Source of the DNA: Bradyrhizobium sp. 138
GTDB taxonomy: Bacteria > Pseudomonadota > Alphaproteobacteria > Rhizobiales > Xanthobacteraceae
Direction: 5' to 3'
NCBI RefSeq assembly: GCF_023074075.1
Contig: NZ_JADPKT010000003.1
Coordinates: 542,001-606,000, forward strand
Length of the DNA: 64,000 nucleotides
Position 1 is the stretch's first letter. Every line of letters starts with the position of its first letter. This document shows positions 18,461 to 27,659 of this stretch, piece after piece. Position numbers and translations under genes: made by a program. The notes under the pieces were generated by a model. The model was not told the DNA's origin. It was given only the letters and a program-made list of their open reading frames with translations, and did not search any database.

Positions 18461-19207
18461 TCAGCTGCGCGTCACCGTCGTCGAGGACGGCACCAGCACC
18501 GGCTTGGCCAGCGAGGGAATCAGCCGCGCCCGTTCGCGCTTGGCGGGGATCGCGCGGTAGACCTGCTTGGTGGCTTCCACGATGTGCACGCCGGCAAAGG
18601 GCAGCGACAGCGCCGCGCCGGCACGCTCCCACATCTGCGCCGATTTCAGCACCCAGCCGCCGGCATAGGGCGGCATGAACAGCGCTTCGCCCCAGGCGGT
18701 CGGCGTGAACCAGGTCTGGCGCAACAGATCGGTGATCTGCGAGCGCGAATAGGGCCGGCCGTGACCGAACGGCGTGCTGTCGGTGCGGGTCCACACCCCG
18801 CGCCGGTTCGGGATCACCGCGATCACGCGGCCCGAGGGCGACAGCACCCGCCACACCTCGCGCAGCAGCGCGGCCGGATCGTCCGACATCTCCAGCGCAT
18901 GGACCAGCAGGATGCGGTCGACCGCGGCGTCGGGAAGCGGCAGCGAGAATTCGTCGACCAGCGAGGCCAGCGCCGGCCGTCCGGTCGGCCATTTCAGGAC
19001 GCCCTGGGCCGCCGGCATGAAGGCGATGCAGCGCTCGGCATCTTCCCGGAACAACCCCAGATAGGGCGTGGGATAGCCAAGGCCCAGCACGCGCTGGCCA
19101 TCGGCACGCGGCCAGCGCTCCCGGATGCCGCGATTGATCATTTGCCGCGCCACAATCCCGAGGCGACGGGAATAGAACTCGCGGAGGTCGACGACGTCGA
19201 TGGTCAT
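18461..19207 (-). CDS. Class I SAM-dependent methyltransferase
   Basis: This 248-residue protein belongs to the Methyltransf_11 group: VLGLGYPTPYLGLF sits where motif I is expected, LPDAAVDRILLVHALEMSDD holds the acidic post-motif region and LREVWRVLSPSGRVIAVIPN the later strands. Motif I is unusual, with GLGYPTP instead of DxGCGxG, so cofactor binding should be tested. It is divergent from gloB with about 110 bases between them. The pairing with glyoxalase II is frequent in rhizobia, but the substrate is unknown. Confidence 0.83.
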   Translation of the reverse strand: MTIDVVDLREFYSRRLGIVARQMINRGIRERWPRADGQRVLGLGYPTPYLGLFREDAERCIAFMPAAQGVLKWPTGRPALASLVDEFSLPLPDAAVDRILLVHALEMSDDPAALLREVWRVLSPSGRVIAVIPNRRGVWTRTDSTPFGHGRPYSRSQITDLLRQTWFTPTAWGEALFMPPYAGGWVLKSAQMWERAGAALSLPFAGVHIVEATKQVYRAIPAKRERARLIPSLAKPVLVPSSTTVTRS

Positions 19208-19315
19208 GACCGCAATGTAACATGCGCCGGGCTACGCCTGCGCGCGGAATATTGCATTGCCTGCGCAACGTTAACGCCATATTTGTCTGGCGGGGCTGAG
19301 CGCGATGGAGATGAC

Positions 19316-20083
19316 ATGGCCGCCGAAATTCGTACTTTCACCTGTTTAAACGACAATTTCGGTTATCTGATCCACGACGTGGAAACCAAGGCGACGGCGT
19401 CCATCGACGCGCCTGAGGCCGGCCCGATTCTGAAGGCGCTGGAGCGCGAAGGTTGGCAGCTGACCGACATCCTGATCACCCATCATCACGGCGATCATGT
19501 CGGCGGGGTCGCCGAGCTCAAGCAGAAATACAATTGCCGCGTCGTCGCGCCGCACGACAAGACCACAGGGATTGCGAACGTCGATCTGCGTGTCGCCAAT
19601 GCCGACGTGGTCAAGATCGGCAATCTGCTGGCGCGCGTGATCGAGACGCCCGGCCACACGCTCGACCACATCTCCTACGTGTTCGACACCGAGAAAACGG
19701 TCTTCGCCGCCGACACGCTGTTCTCGATCGGCTGCGGGCGCGTGTTCGAGGGCACCTACCCGATGATGTGGGATTCGCTCCTGAAGCTGCGCGCCCTGCC
19801 CGACGACTTCAAGCTCTATTGCGGCCACGAATACACGGCCTCCAACGTCAAGTTCGCGCTCACCGTCGATCCCGAGAATGCGGCGCTCCAGGCGCGCGCG
19901 GCGGAGGTGGCGAAGCTCCGGGCGGAGAACAAGCCGACCATTCCGACACTTCTCGGTGACGAGAAGCGGGCCAACGTGTTCCTGCGCGCCGATGAGCCAC
20001 AGGTCGCGGCCAGGCTGCACATGAAGGGCGCGGATGCCGCCGCCGTGTTCGGCGAGCTGCGCGAGCGCAAGAACAAGTCCTGA
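19316..20083 (+). CDS. gloB: Hydroxyacylglutathione hydrolase (glyoxalase II)
   Basis: GloB hydrolyses S-D-lactoylglutathione to D-lactate and glutathione, finishing methylglyoxal detoxification in the cytoplasm. I start at the ATG at 19316 (MAAEIRTFTCLNDNFGYLIH), giving the normal 255 residues. The binuclear metal motif THHHGDH is at 55-61, followed by TPGHTLDHISY, FAADTLFSIGCGRVFEGT and the glutathione-binding YCGHEYTASNVKFA. A cupin gene follows 22 bases downstream and is probably in the same transcript. Confidence 0.96.
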   Translation: MAAEIRTFTCLNDNFGYLIHDVETKATASIDAPEAGPILKALEREGWQLTDILITHHHGDHVGGVAELKQKYNCRVVAPHDKTTGIANVDLRVANADVVKIGNLLARVIETPGHTLDHISYVFDTEKTVFAADTLFSIGCGRVFEGTYPMMWDSLLKLRALPDDFKLYCGHEYTASNVKFALTVDPENAALQARAAEVAKLRAENKPTIPTLLGDEKRANVFLRADEPQVAARLHMKGADAAAVFGELRERKNKS

Positions 20084-20105
20084 AGAACAAGTCCTGACGG
20101 GATCG

Positions 20106-20528
20106 ATGCCGACCGCAGCCGAGATCATCGCGCGCCTCGAACTCCGCCCGCATCCCGAGGGCGGCCACTACCGCGAGACGTTTCGCGATCAGGCCACGGA
20201 CGCCAACGGGCGCTCGCGTTCGACCCTGATCTACTTCCTGCTCGCACGCGGCGAGCGCTCGCACTGGCATCGCGTCGACGCGGTCGAGACCTGGCACTAT
20301 TACGCCGGCAGTCCCTTGATGCTGCGCATCGCCCATGACGGCTGCTCGCAGCACATGGTGCGCCTCGGCGCAGACCTCGCCCATGGCGAACGGCCGCAGG
20401 CGATCGTGCCGGCACAGGCCTGGCAATCTGCCGAGACGACGGGCGAATGGACGCTGGTCGGCTGCACGGTGGCGCCGGCGTTCGAGTTCGCAGGCTTCGA
20501 GCTCGCGCCACAGGGCTGGGAACCGTAG
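20106..20528 (+). CDS. Cupin, DUF985 family
   Basis: From the ATG at 20106 this is a 140-residue single-domain cupin. ELRPHPEGGHYRETFRD, STLIYFLLARGERSHWHRVD and ETWHYYAGSPLML are the DUF985 signature blocks, with histidines and glutamates placed for metal binding in the beta-barrel. Family members are annotated only as cupins; a role in epimerisation or binding of a small sugar-like ligand is speculative. It follows gloB closely and converges with the DMT transporter gene. Confidence 0.88.
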   Translation: MPTAAEIIARLELRPHPEGGHYRETFRDQATDANGRSRSTLIYFLLARGERSHWHRVDAVETWHYYAGSPLMLRIAHDGCSQHMVRLGADLAHGERPQAIVPAQAWQSAETTGEWTLVGCTVAPAFEFAGFELAPQGWEP

Positions 20529-20534
20529 CTCCCT

Positions 20535-21404
20535 TCACCGCTTCCGCAGCACCATGTCCTTGGCCGCGATCAGGCCACCGCCCGCAATCAGGATCGCGGC
20601 AATCGCGATGTTGGCGCTGGCCTTGGCAAAACCGGCGGCGATCAGGAAACCGGTCGAGAGCAGCGGCGTCGCGTAGGAAGCGGCGCCGAGCACGCGGATG
20701 TCGCCGCGCTTCATGCCGATATCCCAGGCATAGAACGCGGCGCCGACGGGACCGACACCGAGCGCAATCACCGAGAGCCATTGCAGCGTGGCCTCCGGCC
20801 AGACCGTGGTCTCCAGCAGGCCATGCATCAGCGCGGCGAGCACGGCGGTGGCCAGACAGAAGCCCGCAACGGCATCAGTCGGCACCGCCTTCAAACGGCG
20901 TGACAGCACTGAATAAGCTGCCCAGACGAACGCGGCAATGAAGGCTGCGATCAATCCCGGCACCGCCTCCGGTGCAAACCCGCTGGTGTTGCCGGCGAAC
21001 AGCAGCACGGTGCCGACGAGGCCGAGCACGGCACCGATGATGTGATGCGGGGCGAGCCGCTCGCCAGGCAGGAACGACGAGAACAGCACGATCAGGAGCG
21101 GCCACATGTAGTTCAGAAGACCGGCTTCGGCCGGCGGCGCGAAGCGCAGCGCGAGAAAATACAGCGCGTGATAGCCGAACAACCCGCCGACGCCGACGAC
21201 CCAGACGACCAGCGGCTGACGCAGGCTTTTCGCCGCTTCGCCGCGACCGATCCAGGTCAGCAGACCGACCAGACCGCCGATCGCGAAGGTCATCGCGGCG
21301 AGCTGGAACGCCGGGATCTTTCCGGTCGCCACCGTCATCACTGACAGCAGCGACCACATCAGGATCGCGGTCAATCCGATCAGCGTGGCGGTACGGGGAG
21401 TCAT
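20535..21404 (-). CDS. EamA/DMT-family transporter (YddG-like)
   Basis: The 289-residue product from MTPRTATLIGLTAILMWSLL has ten predicted membrane helices in two EamA halves. ALRFAPPAEAGLLNYMWPLL and GAAFYAWDIGMKRGDIRVLG resemble the YddG aromatic amino-acid exporter group, so export of amino acids or related metabolites is a reasonable guess. Upstream in-frame codons come from a palindromic repeat and were excluded. It converges with the cupin gene, the stops being only six bases apart. Confidence 0.85.
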   Translation of the reverse strand: MTPRTATLIGLTAILMWSLLSVMTVATGKIPAFQLAAMTFAIGGLVGLLTWIGRGEAAKSLRQPLVVWVVGVGGLFGYHALYFLALRFAPPAEAGLLNYMWPLLIVLFSSFLPGERLAPHHIIGAVLGLVGTVLLFAGNTSGFAPEAVPGLIAAFIAAFVWAAYSVLSRRLKAVPTDAVAGFCLATAVLAALMHGLLETTVWPEATLQWLSVIALGVGPVGAAFYAWDIGMKRGDIRVLGAASYATPLLSTGFLIAAGFAKASANIAIAAILIAGGGLIAAKDMVLRKR

Positions 21405-21422
21405 CGGCCCAATGTTTCCGTC

Positions 21423-21512
21423 ATGGCCGGGCTTGTCCCGGCCATCCACGTTCTCCGTGGCGACGGCTGTTGTAAGGCCGTGGATGCCCGGAACAAGCCC
21501 GGGCCTGACGAT
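21423..21512. repeat. Dispersed palindrome upstream of the DMT gene
   Basis: This contains ATGGCCGGGCTTGTCCCGGC, then ATCCACG-N-CGTGGAT arms, then GGAACAAGCCCGGGCCTGA in inverted arrangement. Nearly the same unit lies at 48145-48227, so at least two copies of this element occur in the window. Confidence 0.75.
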
Positions 21513-21545
21513 GTCAAAAATATCAAGCCGCGTGATGCGATCGCA

Positions 21546-22271
21546 TCACACCATGTACTGGCCGCCGTTGACCGTCAGCGTCGAGCCCGTGATGAAGCCA
21601 GACTCGTCGGCCGCGAGGAACACGACCGCGCGTGCGATCTCTTCGGGCTCGCCGAGGCGGTTGGCCGGGATCTGCGGAATCACGTTCTTCTCCAGAACGT
21701 CCTTCGGCACCGCCTGCACCATCTCGGTGTTGATGTAGCCGGGACAGATCGCGTTCACGGTGATGCCACCCTTGGCATTCTCGAGCGCGAGCGCCTTGGT
21801 GAAGCCGATGTCGCCGGCCTTCGCCGCGGAATAGTTGACCTGACCGAACTGCCCCTTCTGGCCGTTGATCGACGAGATCGAGATGATGCGGCCGAACTTG
21901 CGCGAACGCATGCCCTCGATGACCTGTCGCGTCATGTTGAACAGAGAGCCGAGATTGGTGTTGATGACGGCGTTCCACTGCTCGAGTGTCATCTTGTGGA
22001 AGGCGGTGTCGCGGGTGATGCCGGCATTGTTGACGAGCACCTCGACCGGCCCGAGATCGGCCTCGACCTTCTTCACGCCCTCGGCACAGGCGTCGAAACT
22101 GCTGACGTCCCATTTGTAGACGGCAATGCCGGTCTCGGCCTTGAACTTCTCCGCCGCCGCATCGTTGCCGGCATAGCTCGCCGCAACCTTGTAGTCGGCC
22201 GCCTTCAGCGCCTTGCTGATCGCAGCACCGATGCCCCGCGTACCACCCGTGACCAATGCAACACGTGCCAT
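21546..22271 (-). CDS. phbB: Acetoacetyl-CoA reductase
   Basis: PhbB reduces acetoacetyl-CoA to (R)-3-hydroxybutyryl-CoA with NADPH, the second step of polyhydroxybutyrate synthesis. The 241-residue short-chain dehydrogenase has GGTRGIG at 9-15, NNAG at 81-84, catalytic Y147 and K151 with the serine in SISSINGQKGQFG, and the family ending GSTLTVNGGQYMV. phbA lies upstream on the same strand but a terminator-like stem stands between them, so phbB may also have its own promoter. Confidence 0.96.
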   Translation of the reverse strand: MARVALVTGGTRGIGAAISKALKAADYKVAASYAGNDAAAEKFKAETGIAVYKWDVSSFDACAEGVKKVEADLGPVEVLVNNAGITRDTAFHKMTLEQWNAVINTNLGSLFNMTRQVIEGMRSRKFGRIISISSINGQKGQFGQVNYSAAKAGDIGFTKALALENAKGGITVNAICPGYINTEMVQAVPKDVLEKNVIPQIPANRLGEPEEIARAVVFLAADESGFITGSTLTVNGGQYMV

Positions 22272-22364
22272 GTCGTATTCCTTCCCTTGGACTCTTCGGA
22301 CGTTTCTGACGTGATCGTTTTTTAACTGCGGATTATGCGGTTGGTTTGACGGACATCAAGAACA

Positions 22365-22391
22365 AAACGCCCGGCGTTGAGCCGGGCGTTT
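22365..22391 (-). terminator. Rho-independent terminator between phbA and phbB
   Basis: Perfect eleven-base arms AAACGCCCGGC / GCCGGGCGTTT enclose a five-base loop and, read on the minus strand, run into TTTTGTTCTT. It should end many phbA transcripts before phbB. Confidence 0.8.
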
Positions 22392-22524
22392 GTATTTAGT
22401 CGAGGCTGGCACGGTTGCGAAGAATATTTGATTTGCAACCGCTGCCTTTTTAGTCGCGTGCAACGCACTAACCAGTGTGTGCAGCGCACGCGCAAACTGC
22501 GCGTAAGCTACACGTCAGCTATCG

Positions 22525-23703
22525 TCAGTCGCGCGCGATGCACATCGCGATGCCCATGCCACCGCCGATGCACAGCGTGGCAAGGCCCTTCTTCGAATCG
22601 CGCTTCTGCATTTCGTGCAGCAGCGTCACCAGCACGCGCGCGCCGGACGCGCCGACCGGATGGCCGATCGCGATCGCGCCGCCATTGACGTTGACCTTGG
22701 CTGTGTCCCAGCCGAGATCCTTGTTGACCGCGCAGGCCTGCGCCGCGAAGGCTTCGTTGGCCTCGATCAAGTCGAGGTCGCCGACGTTCCAGCCGGCCTT
22801 CTTCAGCGCGGCGCGCGAGGCCGGGATCGGACCCGAGCCCATGATCTTCGGATCGACGCCGGCCTGCGCCCAGGAGACGATTCGCGCGATCGGCTTCTTG
22901 CCTTCCTTGGCCGCCTGCTTGGCGGTCATCAGCACCACGGCGGCAGCGCCGTCATTGATGCCGGACGCAGAGCCCGCGGTGACAGTACCTTCCTTCTCGA
23001 AGGCGGGCTTGAGCTTGGCCATCGCGTCGAGCGTTGCGCCGTGACGCGGATATTCGTCGGCGCTGACGACGACGTCGCCCTTGCGGGTCTTGATGGTGAC
23101 GGGGACGATCTCGTCGTTGAACTTGCCGGCCTTCTGCGCGGCTTCAGCCTTCTGCTGCGAGGCGACAGCGAACTCGTCCTGCTGGGCCCGGGTAATCTGC
23201 CACTGCCGCGCGACGTTCTCGGCGGTGTTGCCCATGTGGTAGCCGTTGAAGGCATCCCACAGACCGTCCTTGATCATGGTGTCGACGAACTCGACGGGTC
23301 CCATCTTGACGCCGCCACGCAGATATTGGGCGTGCGGGGCCATGCTCATGGATTCCTGGCCGCCGGCGACGACGATCTCGGAATCGCCGTTGAGCAGCGC
23401 CTGGTAACCGAGCGCGACCGTGCGCAGGCCCGAGCCGCACAGCTGGTTGACGCCCCAGGCCGGGCTCTCCACCGGAATGCCGGCGCCGATCGAGGCCTGA
23501 CGGGCGGGGTTCTGACCCTGGGCGGCGGTCAGGATCTGCCCCATGATGACTTCCGAGACCCGGCCGGGCTCAATGCCACCGCGCTCCAGCGCGGCCTTGA
23601 TGGCGATAGCGCCGAGATCATGGGCGGGAAGGGTCGCGAACGCTCCGTTGAAGCTTCCGACCGGGGTGCGGGCGGCGCTGACGATGACGACATCGTCTGA
23701 CAT
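22525..23703 (-). CDS. phbA: Acetyl-CoA C-acetyltransferase (beta-ketothiolase)
   Basis: PhbA joins two acetyl-CoA molecules to acetoacetyl-CoA for polyhydroxybutyrate synthesis. The AGGAG site six bases before the ATG at 23703 fixes the start, giving 392 residues. The catalytic residues fall at the classical positions C89 (NQLCGSG), H348 ([10 protein letters not shown]) and C378 (CIGGGMG). phaR is divergent upstream, and phbB follows after a terminator. The combination with PhaR supports the PHB role over general thiolysis. Confidence 0.97.
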   Translation of the reverse strand: MSDDVVIVSAARTPVGSFNGAFATLPAHDLGAIAIKAALERGGIEPGRVSEVIMGQILTAAQGQNPARQASIGAGIPVESPAWGVNQLCGSGLRTVALGYQALLNGDSEIVVAGGQESMSMAPHAQYLRGGVKMGPVEFVDTMIKDGLWDAFNGYHMGNTAENVARQWQITRAQQDEFAVASQQKAEAAQKAGKFNDEIVPVTIKTRKGDVVVSADEYPRHGATLDAMAKLKPAFEKEGTVTAGSASGINDGAAAVVLMTAKQAAKEGKKPIARIVSWAQAGVDPKIMGSGPIPASRAALKKAGWNVGDLDLIEANEAFAAQACAVNKDLGWDTAKVNVNGGAIAIGHPVGASGARVLVTLLHEMQKRDSKKGLATLCIGGGMGIAMCIARD

Positions 23704-24017
23704 GGGCATCTCCTGGGGCTTGAGGTTCTGTGAAAAGGGGCAGGCGGGGCTGGAAGAACACTCGCCGGTCTCGTGAGCCATCCTGTTAACGTCGTTGAGG
23801 CATGTCAATCGGCCGGCGACCGAATTCATGCCGCAGCGCATTCAAAATAGCGTTCTTGGCGCTTTCGCAAGCAAGATTTTGCACCGCGATTAACCGTGCC
23901 GCACAAAACGGTAGCGTGACCCCTTTGAAAATGCTTATTTTGTTGCGTTGCGTACTCTTCCCGCCCTGCGGCATTGCCCGCCGGGTTCCCGTTCTCCGCG
24001 CTTGCAAGTGAGAGCCC
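23704..24017. other. Divergent phbA / phaR regulatory region
   Basis: These 314 bases separate the divergent thiolase and regulator genes and contain no convincing gene. Promoters for both and PhaR-binding sites would be expected here. The middle is AT-richer than the flanks (for example CAAGATTTTGCACCGCGATT and GAAAATGCTTATTTTGTTGC). Confidence 0.5.
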
Positions 24018-24608
24018 ATGGCGAAATCAGACCAACCCACCACCATCAAGAAATACGCGAACCGCCGGCTCTATAACACCGGAACGAGTACCTATGTGAC
24101 GCTGGAAGACCTCGCCGCGATGGTCAAGGATGGCGAAGATTTCCTGGTCTATGACGCCAAGACCGGCGACGACATCACCCGCTCCGTGCTCGCCCAGATC
24201 ATCTTCGAGCAGGAGAACAAGGCCGGCCAGAACCTGCTACCGACCACCTTCCTGCGCCAGCTCATCCGCTTCTACGGCGACAGCATGCAGATGGTGGTGC
24301 CGAAATATCTGGAGCAGTCGATCGCGACCCTGACCCAGGAGCAAGAGAAGTTCCGCAAGCAGATCGCCAATACCCTGTCCGGCACTCCCTTTGCTCCCCT
24401 GGAGGAACAAGTCCGCCGCAACATGGAGTTGTTCCAGCAGACTTTTTCGATGTTCAAGCCCTTCGTCCCGCCGCGCGCGGGGACAACCACCGAGCCCGAG
24501 CCGGATGCGAATGCAGAGGCGCCGAAGGACAGCAACATCGACGATCTGCGCCAGCAGATGAAGGAAATGCAGGAACGCCTGGAGCGGATGTCGAAGAAGG
24601 ACGAGTAG
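24018..24608 (+). CDS. phaR: Polyhydroxyalkanoate synthesis repressor PhaR
   Basis: PhaR binds DNA and nascent PHB and represses phasin and other PHB genes until polymer is made. The 196-residue protein has the N-terminal PHB/DNA-binding domain with IKKYANRRLYNTGTSTYVTL and MVKDGEDFLVYDAKTGDDIT, then the accumulation-regulator domain with FEQENKAGQNLLPTTFLRQL, and a C-terminal coiled coil (DDLRQQMKEMQERLERM). Its place beside phbAB agrees. Confidence 0.96.
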   Translation: MAKSDQPTTIKKYANRRLYNTGTSTYVTLEDLAAMVKDGEDFLVYDAKTGDDITRSVLAQIIFEQENKAGQNLLPTTFLRQLIRFYGDSMQMVVPKYLEQSIATLTQEQEKFRKQIANTLSGTPFAPLEEQVRRNMELFQQTFSMFKPFVPPRAGTTTEPEPDANAEAPKDSNIDDLRQQMKEMQERLERMSKKDE

Positions 24609-24651
24609 CTTTCCTTCGCCCGGCACGTCCAATTGAGCCGGAGGATGCGAG

Positions 24652-25272
24652 ATGTCCGACCGAAGCTCTCATTGGGACAAAGTCTACGCCACCAAGGGCG
24701 AGGCCGAGGTCAGCTGGTTTCAGAACAGCCCCTCGACTTCGCTCGCGATGATTCGGGCGGCCAATCCCGATCGCGAGGCTGCCATCATCGATATCGGCGG
24801 CGGCGCATCACGGCTCGTCGATGCCCTGTTGCAGGACGGATATCGCGACGTCGCCGTGCTGGATCTCTCTGCCAATGCGCTCGACCTCGCCAGGAAGCGC
24901 ATCGGTGCGGCCGCTGCGACGGTCAACTGGATCGTTGCCGACGCCACCACGTGGCAGCCGGAGAAGACCTACCAGATCTGGCACGATCGCGCCGCGTTTC
25001 ACTTTCTGATCGATTCAAGCGACAGGGCGGCTTATGTCGAGCGCCTGCGGTCGGCGGTCGCGCCCGGCGGCCACGTCATCATCGCGACGTTTGCGCCCGA
25101 CGGTCCGGAGAAATGCAGCGGCCTGCCGGTGCAGCGCCACGACAGCGCCAGCCTTGCAGCGGAGCTCGGGCCGGAGTTCGCGCTGGTCGAGTCGCGCAGC
25201 GAGATGCATCATACGCCGTGGGATTCGACACAGGCGTTTCAGTTCAGCCGATTTCAGCGACGAGGCGCGTGA
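24652..25272 (+). CDS. Class I SAM-dependent methyltransferase
   Basis: The 206-residue protein starts at an ATG preceded by GGAGG. It opens SHWDKVYATKGEAEVSWFQ, the EVSWxQ signature of a group annotated as thiopurine/tellurite-type methyltransferases, then SAM motif I IIDIGGGASRLVDALL and VLDLSANALDLARKR. KTYQIWHDRAAFHFLIDSSD is another group mark. Substrates are unproven; proposals include small thiols or metalloids. It lies 43 bases after phaR on the same strand and ends at a perfect stem shared with the convergent aminotransferase gene. Confidence 0.85.
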   Translation: MSDRSSHWDKVYATKGEAEVSWFQNSPSTSLAMIRAANPDREAAIIDIGGGASRLVDALLQDGYRDVAVLDLSANALDLARKRIGAAAATVNWIVADATTWQPEKTYQIWHDRAAFHFLIDSSDRAAYVERLRSAVAPGGHVIIATFAPDGPEKCSGLPVQRHDSASLAAELGPEFALVESRSEMHHTPWDSTQAFQFSRFQRRGA

Positions 25273-25297
25273 GCGAACTCCGCACGCTCCACAAACT

Positions 25298-25327
25298 CGT
25301 CATTGCGAGCGTAGCGAAGCAATGACG
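25298..25327. repeat. Palindrome between convergent genes
   Basis: CGTCATTGC (25298-25306) and GCAATGACG (25319-25327) are perfect arms around GAGCGTAGCGAA. This CATTGCGAGCG-type element is common in bradyrhizobial intergenic DNA as I recall and could end transcription from either side. Confidence 0.65.
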
Positions 25328-25340
25328 GAGGGACTGGCGC

Positions 25341-26228
25341 CTACGCCGCCAGCTTCACCGCATGCGCAAAGTCCCAATAGAGTTTTCGCGCTTTTGTGTA
25401 GAACGGACCCGGCTTCAGCTCGCGCTCGTCGATGCGGATCACCGGGGCGACCTTGGCGAAATTGCCGGTGGAGAAGATCTCGTCGGCAGCCAGGAAGTCG
25501 GCATAGCGCAACGTCTTCTCGACCACATTGACGCCGTCGCCCCGAAGCAGGTTGATGACGCGCTGGCGCGTGATGCCGTTGAGGAACGTGCCGTTGGGCA
25601 CCGGCGTATAGACCACCCCGTCCCTGGCCATGAACACGTTGGAATTGCCAAACTCCGCGACGTTGCCGAGCATGTCGAGCATCAGCGCGTTCTGGAAGCC
25701 GCGCGAAGCGGCCTCCGCGAGCGCGCGCGAATTGTTCGGATAGAGGCAGGCCGCCTTCGCCTCGACCGGCGCGCATTCGGCGGTGGGCCTGCGGAACGGC
25801 GACAGGGTGATGGCGTTGCCAACCGGCTTTGGCATCGGCGCCTCGTAGATGCACAGGCACCAATTGGTGGTCTCGGGATCGAACAGCACGCCGCCGCCCG
25901 CGCCGTTCTGCGCCCAATACATCGGACGGATATAGAGCTCGGCATTGGCCGCAAAGCGTGCAATGCCTTCGGTCGCGAGCGCGAGCCAGGTGTCGGTATC
26001 GACCACCGGCTTCAGACCAAAATTGATCGCGGATTGATTGGCACGGGCGACGTGACGGTCGAGATCGGGCGCGACGCCCTCGAACGCGCGTGCGCCGTCG
26101 AACACTACCGAGCCGAGCCAGGCCGCATGCGTGCGCGGCCCCATGATCGGCACATTGCCGTCGTGCCATTTGCCCTCGAAGAAGGTCCAGCTCGGCGAAT
26201 ATTCGATTGGCTTCTTGATTTCGGCCAT
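25341..26228 (-). CDS. ilvE: Branched-chain amino acid aminotransferase (class IV, IlvE-like)
   Basis: This PLP enzyme should interconvert branched-chain amino acids and 2-oxo acids. A GGAGG site six bases before the ATG at 26228 gives 295 residues. WTFFEGKWHDGNVPIMGPRT and VVFDGARAFEGVAPDLDRH mark the N-terminal class IV domain; the PLP lysine is K158 in EAKAACLYPN. NSNVFMARDGVVYTP and FLNGITRQRVI follow the usual pattern. It starts 118 bases from the divergent esterase gene. Related class IV enzymes (D-amino acid transaminase, ADC lyase) fit less well. Confidence 0.88.
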   Translation of the reverse strand: MAEIKKPIEYSPSWTFFEGKWHDGNVPIMGPRTHAAWLGSVVFDGARAFEGVAPDLDRHVARANQSAINFGLKPVVDTDTWLALATEGIARFAANAELYIRPMYWAQNGAGGGVLFDPETTNWCLCIYEAPMPKPVGNAITLSPFRRPTAECAPVEAKAACLYPNNSRALAEAASRGFQNALMLDMLGNVAEFGNSNVFMARDGVVYTPVPNGTFLNGITRQRVINLLRGDGVNVVEKTLRYADFLAADEIFSTGNFAKVAPVIRIDERELKPGPFYTKARKLYWDFAHAVKLAA

Positions 26229-26346
26229 GACCGGCCTCCCCTTGGCATGATGTCGCATTATAGCGCCACTATCGGACGCAACATCTAAATGATTCCCTGC
26301 CGGGAAGTGGTGGGTTACGCTCTCCGGCCAGGGAGAAGGAAGCCGC

Positions 26347-27282
26347 ATGCCGCTCGATCCGCTCGCAAAGCGCTTGTTGACCATGATGGCTGCGGCTGCG
26401 CCGCAGGCGAGAGGCCGGCCGAGCGTGGAGGCGCGGCGGCAATCGCTGGCGAAGCTGATGCAGTTCGCGCGTGCTGACGCGCCTGACGTGACGACCCGCG
26501 ACGGCATGCTGCCCGGCCGCGCCGGCGAACTGCCCTATCGCCTCTACATGCCCGCAAACGCCGACGGGCTGGCGCCGGGCTTCGTGTTCTTTCACGGCGG
26601 CGGCCTCGTCGCCGGCAGTATTGCCACGCATGATCGCATCGCGGCGGCGCTGGCGCATGCCACCGGCTGCCGCCTCGTCTCGGTCGACTACCGGCTCGCG
26701 CCGGAGCACCGATTTCCTGCCGCCGTCGACGATGCGATCGCCGCCACCGAATGGGTTGCGCGCGAGGCCGCATCGCTCGGCATCGACGCAGGCCGTCTGG
26801 TGGTCGGCGGCGATTCCGCCGGCGCGACGCTCGCTGCGATCGTGTGTCAGGAGGCGGCGCAAACCGCTGGCCTTGCCATCGCCGCGCAATGCCTGATCTG
26901 CCCGGTGCTGGATTTCGAGGAAACCTCGCCCTCACGCGAGGCCTTTGCCGAAGGCCATCTGATCGATCGCGTCACCATCGAGGCCGATCTTTCCGACTAT
27001 CTGCCTGACGGCATCGACACCGCCGACCCCCGCGTCTCCCCCTTGCGCGCGACACGGCTCACCGGTCTGCCCACCGCGATCATTCACACCGCCGAGTACG
27101 ACCCGATGCGCGATGAAGGCAATGCCTATGCCCGCAAGCTGCTCGCTGCTGGCGTCGCCGTCGAGCACGTCTGCCACGACGGCATGGTTCACAATTTCCA
27201 TGCCATGGGCGCGATCCTGCCGCAGGCGCAGCTCGTGTTGTCGCAGATCGGCGAGCAGGTGCGGCGAGCGGTGGAGAAGTAG
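26347..27282 (+). CDS. Alpha/beta hydrolase, hormone-sensitive-lipase-like esterase
   Basis: The 311-residue enzyme has the HSL-family oxyanion motif H83-G-G-G, the nucleophile S157 in GGDSAGATLAAI, and the rest of the triad D252 (AEYDPMRDEG) and H282 (HDGMVHNF). It lacks a signal peptide, so it should be a cytoplasmic carboxylesterase acting on short acyl esters. VDYRLAPEHRFPAAVDDA is another family block. Substrate is unknown. Confidence 0.92.
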   Translation: MPLDPLAKRLLTMMAAAAPQARGRPSVEARRQSLAKLMQFARADAPDVTTRDGMLPGRAGELPYRLYMPANADGLAPGFVFFHGGGLVAGSIATHDRIAAALAHATGCRLVSVDYRLAPEHRFPAAVDDAIAATEWVAREAASLGIDAGRLVVGGDSAGATLAAIVCQEAAQTAGLAIAAQCLICPVLDFEETSPSREAFAEGHLIDRVTIEADLSDYLPDGIDTADPRVSPLRATRLTGLPTAIIHTAEYDPMRDEGNAYARKLLAAGVAVEHVCHDGMVHNFHAMGAILPQAQLVLSQIGEQVRRAVEK

Positions 27283-27288
27283 TGCGGA

Positions 27289-27546
27289 TCACACGCGCGC
27301 GTCGAGCACGGCCCTGGCTGCCACGACATAGTCAGGCCAATGCGCGTCCGCATAACGCTCCGCCTGGCGGGCGCAGCTGACGTCGGGCGCATGCGCGGCC
27401 GCAATCATGCGGGCAAAGCGCTCTTCGGCGACGGTGGTGTCATCCGTGGCAAGGTGCGGCGCGGCGGCGACCGCCGCGGTTGGAGCGATGGCGAGTCCGG
27501 CCAGGCCGGTGAGCAAGATACGGCGAGACGTTCTCATTGCTGTCAT
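27289..27546 (-). CDS. Small exported protein of unknown function
   Basis: The 85-residue product has an N-terminal export signal with twin arginines (RTSRRILLTGLAGLAIAP) followed by a short mature part ending DAHWPDYVVAARAVLDARV. The single mature domain is helical-looking and rich in Ala. An alternative ATG three codons later has better ribosome-binding-site spacing. The stop lies six bases from the convergent esterase stop. I recognise no family. Confidence 0.6.
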   Translation of the reverse strand: MTAMRTSRRILLTGLAGLAIAPTAAVAAAPHLATDDTTVAEERFARMIAAAHAPDVSCARQAERYADAHWPDYVVAARAVLDARV

Positions 27547-27659
27547 GTCCTGTTGCCTATGTTTTTGCGCTTTCGATCGTGGGCGGCGAGTGCGTCGCCA
27601 TGACGACGACAAGGTAGCGCTCCGGTTCCGTCCGGTCCAGAAGTTGCGAACGCGGCCAG

